A program made the position numbers and the translations under genes. Of a DNA stretch of 38,054 nucleotides, positions 35,511 through 38,054 are shown piece after piece. This DNA comes from Vineibacter terrae (GTDB taxonomy: Bacteria; Pseudomonadota; Alphaproteobacteria; Reyranellales; Reyranellaceae): positions 1-38,054 of the forward strand of contig NZ_VDUZ01000073.1 of NCBI RefSeq assembly GCF_008039615.1. The letters run 5' to 3'. How positions within the stretch are numbered: the stretch's first letter is position 1; each line of letters begins with the position of its first letter. Below the pieces are notes generated by a model. That model was given only the letters and a program-made list of their open reading frames with translations, made no database searches and was not told the origin of the DNA.

Positions 35511-35667
35511 CGGAGCAGCGACCCGTGCGCTGCCCAGGAACGCCGCTCACCGGGCCGTGACGGCAAATGAGTCGCGCGTCAACGGCCGCGATGCCTATAA
35601 CCGATCTCGGCGCGAACAGGGACGTCGACAACAAGCGCGGCGTGCCAGGAGGTGCGACACGAAGACC

Positions 35668-36417
35668 ATGGCGGCACGCGGGTCCGACACCGACGATATC
35701 CGTCGTGCACCATCGCGGTGGCGTCGGATGACGCCACTGGCACTGCTGATTGTCGGGCTGGCGCTGTTTTTTGCGACCGGCCTGCATCGAGTCCTGACCT
35801 TCGATGCCCTGCGTGCTCATCGCGTCGCCTTGGCCACCTGGGTGGCCGACCATCGTTTGCTCGCGCTGCTGCTGTATCTGATGGCGTACACGATCCTGGT
35901 GGCGTTCTCGTTGCCGCTGGCCACGCTGGCGACATTGCTGGGTGGCTGGCTGTTCGGCACGCTGGTCGGCACCACCCTCGCCGTCCTGGGCGCGACCATC
36001 GGCGGGATCGCGGTGTTCCTCGCCGCACGCAGCGCCTTCGGCGACCTGCTGCGTGCCCGTGCCGACTCGTTCCTGGGGCGCATGGAGGCGGGCTTTCGCC
36101 GTGATGCGTTCAGCTACCTGCTGTTCCTGCGGCTGGTGCCGATCTTTCCCTTCTGGCTGGTCAACGTCGCGCCGGCGGTGTTCCGGGTGAAGCTGCGCAC
36201 CTATGCCATCACGACCTTCTTCGGGATCATTCCCGGCACGGCCGTCTACTGCAGCGTCGGCGCCGGCCTGGGCGGGGTGCTCGACCGCAACGAGACGCCC
36301 GACGTCAAGCTGATCTTCGAGCCGCAGGTGCTGCTGCCGCTGCTGGCCCTGGCGGCGCTGTCGCTGGTGCCGATGCTCTATGGCCGCTGGAAGGCCGCAC
36401 GCGGTGAGGGGCCGTGA
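35668..36417 (+). CDS. TVP38/TMEM64 (DedA-like) membrane protein
   Basis: A 249-residue membrane protein of the SNARE-associated/VTT family, related to DedA lipid transport proteins. About six hydrophobic segments; the VTT core reads LATLLGGWLFGTLVGTTLAV, FLAARSAFGDLLRARADSFL and the re-entrant motif YLLFLRLVPIFPFWLVNVAP, with R and P residues typical of the family. AGGAGGTG lies upstream of the ATG at a long spacing. It overlaps the next gene by GTGA. This pair (sometimes one fused protein) recurs in proteobacteria and cyanobacteria; joint role unknown. Confidence 0.9.
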   Translation: MAARGSDTDDIRRAPSRWRRMTPLALLIVGLALFFATGLHRVLTFDALRAHRVALATWVADHRLLALLLYLMAYTILVAFSLPLATLATLLGGWLFGTLVGTTLAVLGATIGGIAVFLAARSAFGDLLRARADSFLGRMEAGFRRDAFSYLLFLRLVPIFPFWLVNVAPAVFRVKLRTYAITTFFGIIPGTAVYCSVGAGLGGVLDRNETPDVKLIFEPQVLLPLLALAALSLVPMLYGRWKAARGEGP

Positions 36418-37841
36418 CGAGTCGGCTGGAACTTGACATCTGCGTGATCGGGGCCGGCTCGGCCGGGCTGTCGCTGGCGGCCGGGGCGGCGCAGCTTGGC
36501 CTGAAGGTGGCGCTGGTCGAGCACCACAAGATGGGCGGCGACTGCCTGAACTATGGCTGCGTGCCTTCGAAGTCGCTGATCGCCGCTGCGCAGGTCGCCC
36601 AGACCCTCCGCCGGGCCGACCGTTTCGGCGTCGGCGCCGCCGAGCCGGTGGTCGATTTCGCTGCGGCCATGGATCACGTGCGCGCCGTGATCGCCGCCAT
36701 CGCGCCCCATGACTCGGTCGAGCGGTTCGAAGGGCTGGGTGTGCGGGTGATCCAGGCGCCGGCGCGCTTCGTCTCGCGCGACGAGGTCATGGCGGGTGAG
36801 ATCGCCATCCGTGCCCGGCGCTTCGTGGTGGCCACCGGATCGCGGCCGGTGGCGCCCCCGGTCCCGGGCCTGGCGGATGTCCCGTACCTGACCAACGAGA
36901 CGCTGTTCAGCAACCGTGCGCGGCCCGACCATCTGCTGGTGGTCGGCGGCGGGCCTGTCGGCCTGGAGATGGCGCAAGCCCACCGCCGGCTGGGTGCCCG
37001 GGTCACGGTGCTGGAGGCGGCGCGGCTGATGGGCAGCGACGATCCAGAGCTGGTCGACGTCGTGCGCCGGCGCCTGGCGAGCGAGGGGATCGAGCTTCAC
37101 GAGCAGGCGCGGATCCTGCGCGTCGAGCGCGACGGCGTGGAGGTCGCGGTGGCGATCGACACCGGCAGCGGGGAGAGGCGGCTGGCCGGCTCGCATCTGC
37201 TGGTCGCGGCCGGCCGGGCACCCAATGTCGAGCAGCTCGACCTCGCCGCAGCCGGCATCGCGGCGACCCCGAAGGGCATCACCGTCGACAAGACGCTGCG
37301 CACGACCAACAGGCGGGTCTATGCGATCGGCGATGTCAACGGGCTGGCGCCGTTCACGCACATGGCCGGCGCGCAGGCGGCGCTGGTGATCAGGCATGCG
37401 CTGTTCCGCCTGCCTGTCGATGTTCACGCCGGTCCGGTGCCGCGCTGCACCTACACCGATCCGGAGCTGGCCCAGGTCGGCATGACCGAAGCGCAGGCCC
37501 GTGCCGCGCACGGCGACACGGTGCGGGTGGTGCGCTGGCCCCTGACCGGCAACGACCGCGCCCAGGCCGAGCGCGAGACCGAGGGCCTGGTCAAGGTCGT
37601 GACCGACCGGCGCGGCCGCGTGCTCGGCGCCGGCATCGTCGGCGCGCGGGCCGGCGAGCTGGTCCAGGTCTGGTGCCTGGCGCTGGCGCGCAGGCTGAAG
37701 ATCGGCGCCGTGGCCCAGATGGTGGTCCCCTATCCAACCCTGGGCGAGATCAACAAGCGCGCGGCCGGCGCCTACTTCACTGAGCGGCTGTTCTCGCCGC
37801 GCACCCGGCGGATCGTCGGCTGGCTGTTCCGGCTAGGGTAA
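36414..37841 (+). CDS. FAD-dependent pyridine nucleotide-disulfide oxidoreductase (MerA/Lpd-like)
   Basis: A 475-residue flavoprotein. FAD loop GAGSAGLS (13-20), redox disulfide Cys44-Cys49 in GGDCLNYGCVPSKSL, NAD(P) loop VVGGGPVGLEMAQAHRRLGA, second FAD motif YAIGDVNGLAPFTHMA. In the dimerisation domain the usual His-Glu (HPTLSE) is PYPTLGE with Tyr440 in place of His, as in mercuric reductase-like proteins, and there is no C-terminal cysteine pair. Substrate is unknown; true lipoamide dehydrogenase or Hg(II) reductase activity is doubtful. The GTG start overlaps the stop of the membrane gene, so production is coupled. Confidence 0.9.
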   Translation: MTSRLELDICVIGAGSAGLSLAAGAAQLGLKVALVEHHKMGGDCLNYGCVPSKSLIAAAQVAQTLRRADRFGVGAAEPVVDFAAAMDHVRAVIAAIAPHDSVERFEGLGVRVIQAPARFVSRDEVMAGEIAIRARRFVVATGSRPVAPPVPGLADVPYLTNETLFSNRARPDHLLVVGGGPVGLEMAQAHRRLGARVTVLEAARLMGSDDPELVDVVRRRLASEGIELHEQARILRVERDGVEVAVAIDTGSGERRLAGSHLLVAAGRAPNVEQLDLAAAGIAATPKGITVDKTLRTTNRRVYAIGDVNGLAPFTHMAGAQAALVIRHALFRLPVDVHAGPVPRCTYTDPELAQVGMTEAQARAAHGDTVRVVRWPLTGNDRAQAERETEGLVKVVTDRRGRVLGAGIVGARAGELVQVWCLALARRLKIGAVAQMVVPYPTLGEINKRAAGAYFTERLFSPRTRRIVGWLFRLG

Positions 37842-37864
37842 CTGCCGGATCGGTGCAGCGGATG

Positions 37865-37887
37865 TAATTGCGTATAATGTGCAATTA
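37865..37887. promoter_or_regulatory. Operator-like palindrome with embedded TATAAT
   Basis: TAATTGC (37865-37871) and GCAATTA (37881-37887) flank GTATAATGT, with a consensus -10 hexamer in the middle (37873-37878). The arrangement matches autoregulated promoters of HTH-XRE antitoxins, where the repressor covers the -10. No such gene follows; only a short frame starting at 37911 is seen, which stops after 8 codons. Confidence 0.5.
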
Positions 37888-37992
37888 TTACGTGCCGCCC
37901 TGACGACATGCCTGGGCAAGCCGGCGCCCTAGCAGCCTGTCGGACTGAGGTTATTGGGTAGTTGATTGAGTGATTTTGAAAGCACCGAGGTC

Positions 37993-38054
37993 ATGGGTCG
38001 CGATTTTTGGTGGTACTTTCCCCGTCAGGCGTGTGCGAGGGTGAACATCCGCTT
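37993..38054 (+). CDS. Partial open frame at the right edge, possible mobile-element gene
   Basis: ATG at 37993 after ACCGAGGTC, reading MGRDFWWYFPRQACARVNIR and running off the window. Not recognised. The DNA from about 37924 (CAGCCTGTCGGACTGAGG) is less GC-rich than its surroundings and looks like the end of an insertion sequence, so this may be the start of a transposase. Too short to judge. Confidence 0.25.
   Translation, partial: MGRDFWWYFPRQACARVNIR

Noticed and set aside
35355-35667. Possible replication origin near rpmH
   Set aside because: rpmH is near oriC in some bacteria, but I saw no DnaA boxes, no AT-rich unwinding region and no dnaA gene, and alphaproteobacterial origins usually lie elsewhere.
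36414-37841. Calling the flavoprotein dihydrolipoamide dehydrogenase or mercuric reductase
   Set aside because: It lacks the HPT histidine of the former and the terminal Cys-Cys and N-terminal metal-binding domain of the latter, and no mer or 2-oxoacid dehydrogenase genes are nearby.

Overview
The window is very GC-rich chromosomal DNA with dense, short-spaced genes. Gene content and order point to an alphaproteobacterium, probably of the Rhodospirillales/Hyphomicrobiales sphere (Reyranella- or Bradyrhizobium-like; genus not decidable by reading). The evidence is a complete petABC bc1 operon divergent from trmL-hemF, a moxR-DUF58-DUF4159 membrane cluster next to a nudix-cca run, the dapD/dapE/engB/argB/def/fmt/truA housekeeping neighbourhood, and the rpmH-rnpA-yidD-yidC operon. 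Extragenic palindromes whose translation reads like VIPSAARDL are typical of such genomes. No rRNA, tRNA or CRISPR array was seen.

Layout. 1-2.2 kb: a palindromic repeat, a split-barrel PPOX-family protein, and four small genes (zinc ribbon-like, hypothetical, lipoprotein, DUF2934). 2.3-5.7 kb: glycogen debranching enzyme glgX convergent with asd. 5.7-6.7 kb: about 1 kb without a credible gene, filled with palindromic repeats and one orphan promoter-like site. 6.7-13.8 kb (minus): MoxR AAA ATPase, DUF58 protein, a 939-residue BatA/DUF4159 membrane protein and a 706-residue membrane protein. 13.9-16.6 kb (plus): CoA-type nudix hydrolase, a DUF6111-like membrane protein whose tail has been overwritten by a palindromic element, CCA-adding enzyme, and a membrane protein. 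16.6-18.7 kb (minus): secreted hypothetical, hemF, trmL. 18.9-21.7 kb: petABC with a strong terminator. 21.7-25.1 kb: GST-like protein, then dapD, dapE and engB. 25.2-26.6 kb (minus): an atypical glyA preceded by a recognisable ZTP (pfl) riboswitch. 26.7-32.0 kb: argB, def, fmt and truA, interrupted by an inverted transglutaminase/hydrolase pair. 32.0-35.5 kb (minus): membrane protein, yidC, yidD, rnpA, rpmH with a good promoter. 35.7-37.8 kb: TVP38/TMEM64 protein translationally coupled to an FAD disulfide oxidoreductase. 37.85 kb-end: an operator-like palindrome and AT-richer DNA suggesting a mobile-element edge.

Functional themes: lysine/diaminopimelate and arginine synthesis (asd, dapD, dapE, argB); initiator-methionine formylation and deformylation plus tRNA maturation (fmt, def, truA, trmL, cca, rnpA); membrane insertion and respiration (yidC, yidD, petABC, hemF); and one-carbon metabolism (glyA under probable ZTP control). 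The most notable signals are the ZTP riboswitch with a start-codon-sequestering arm, the divergent glyA, several families of mobile palindromes (one inside a coding region), the reshuffled housekeeping cluster, and a hydrolase with a cysteine at the nucleophile elbow.
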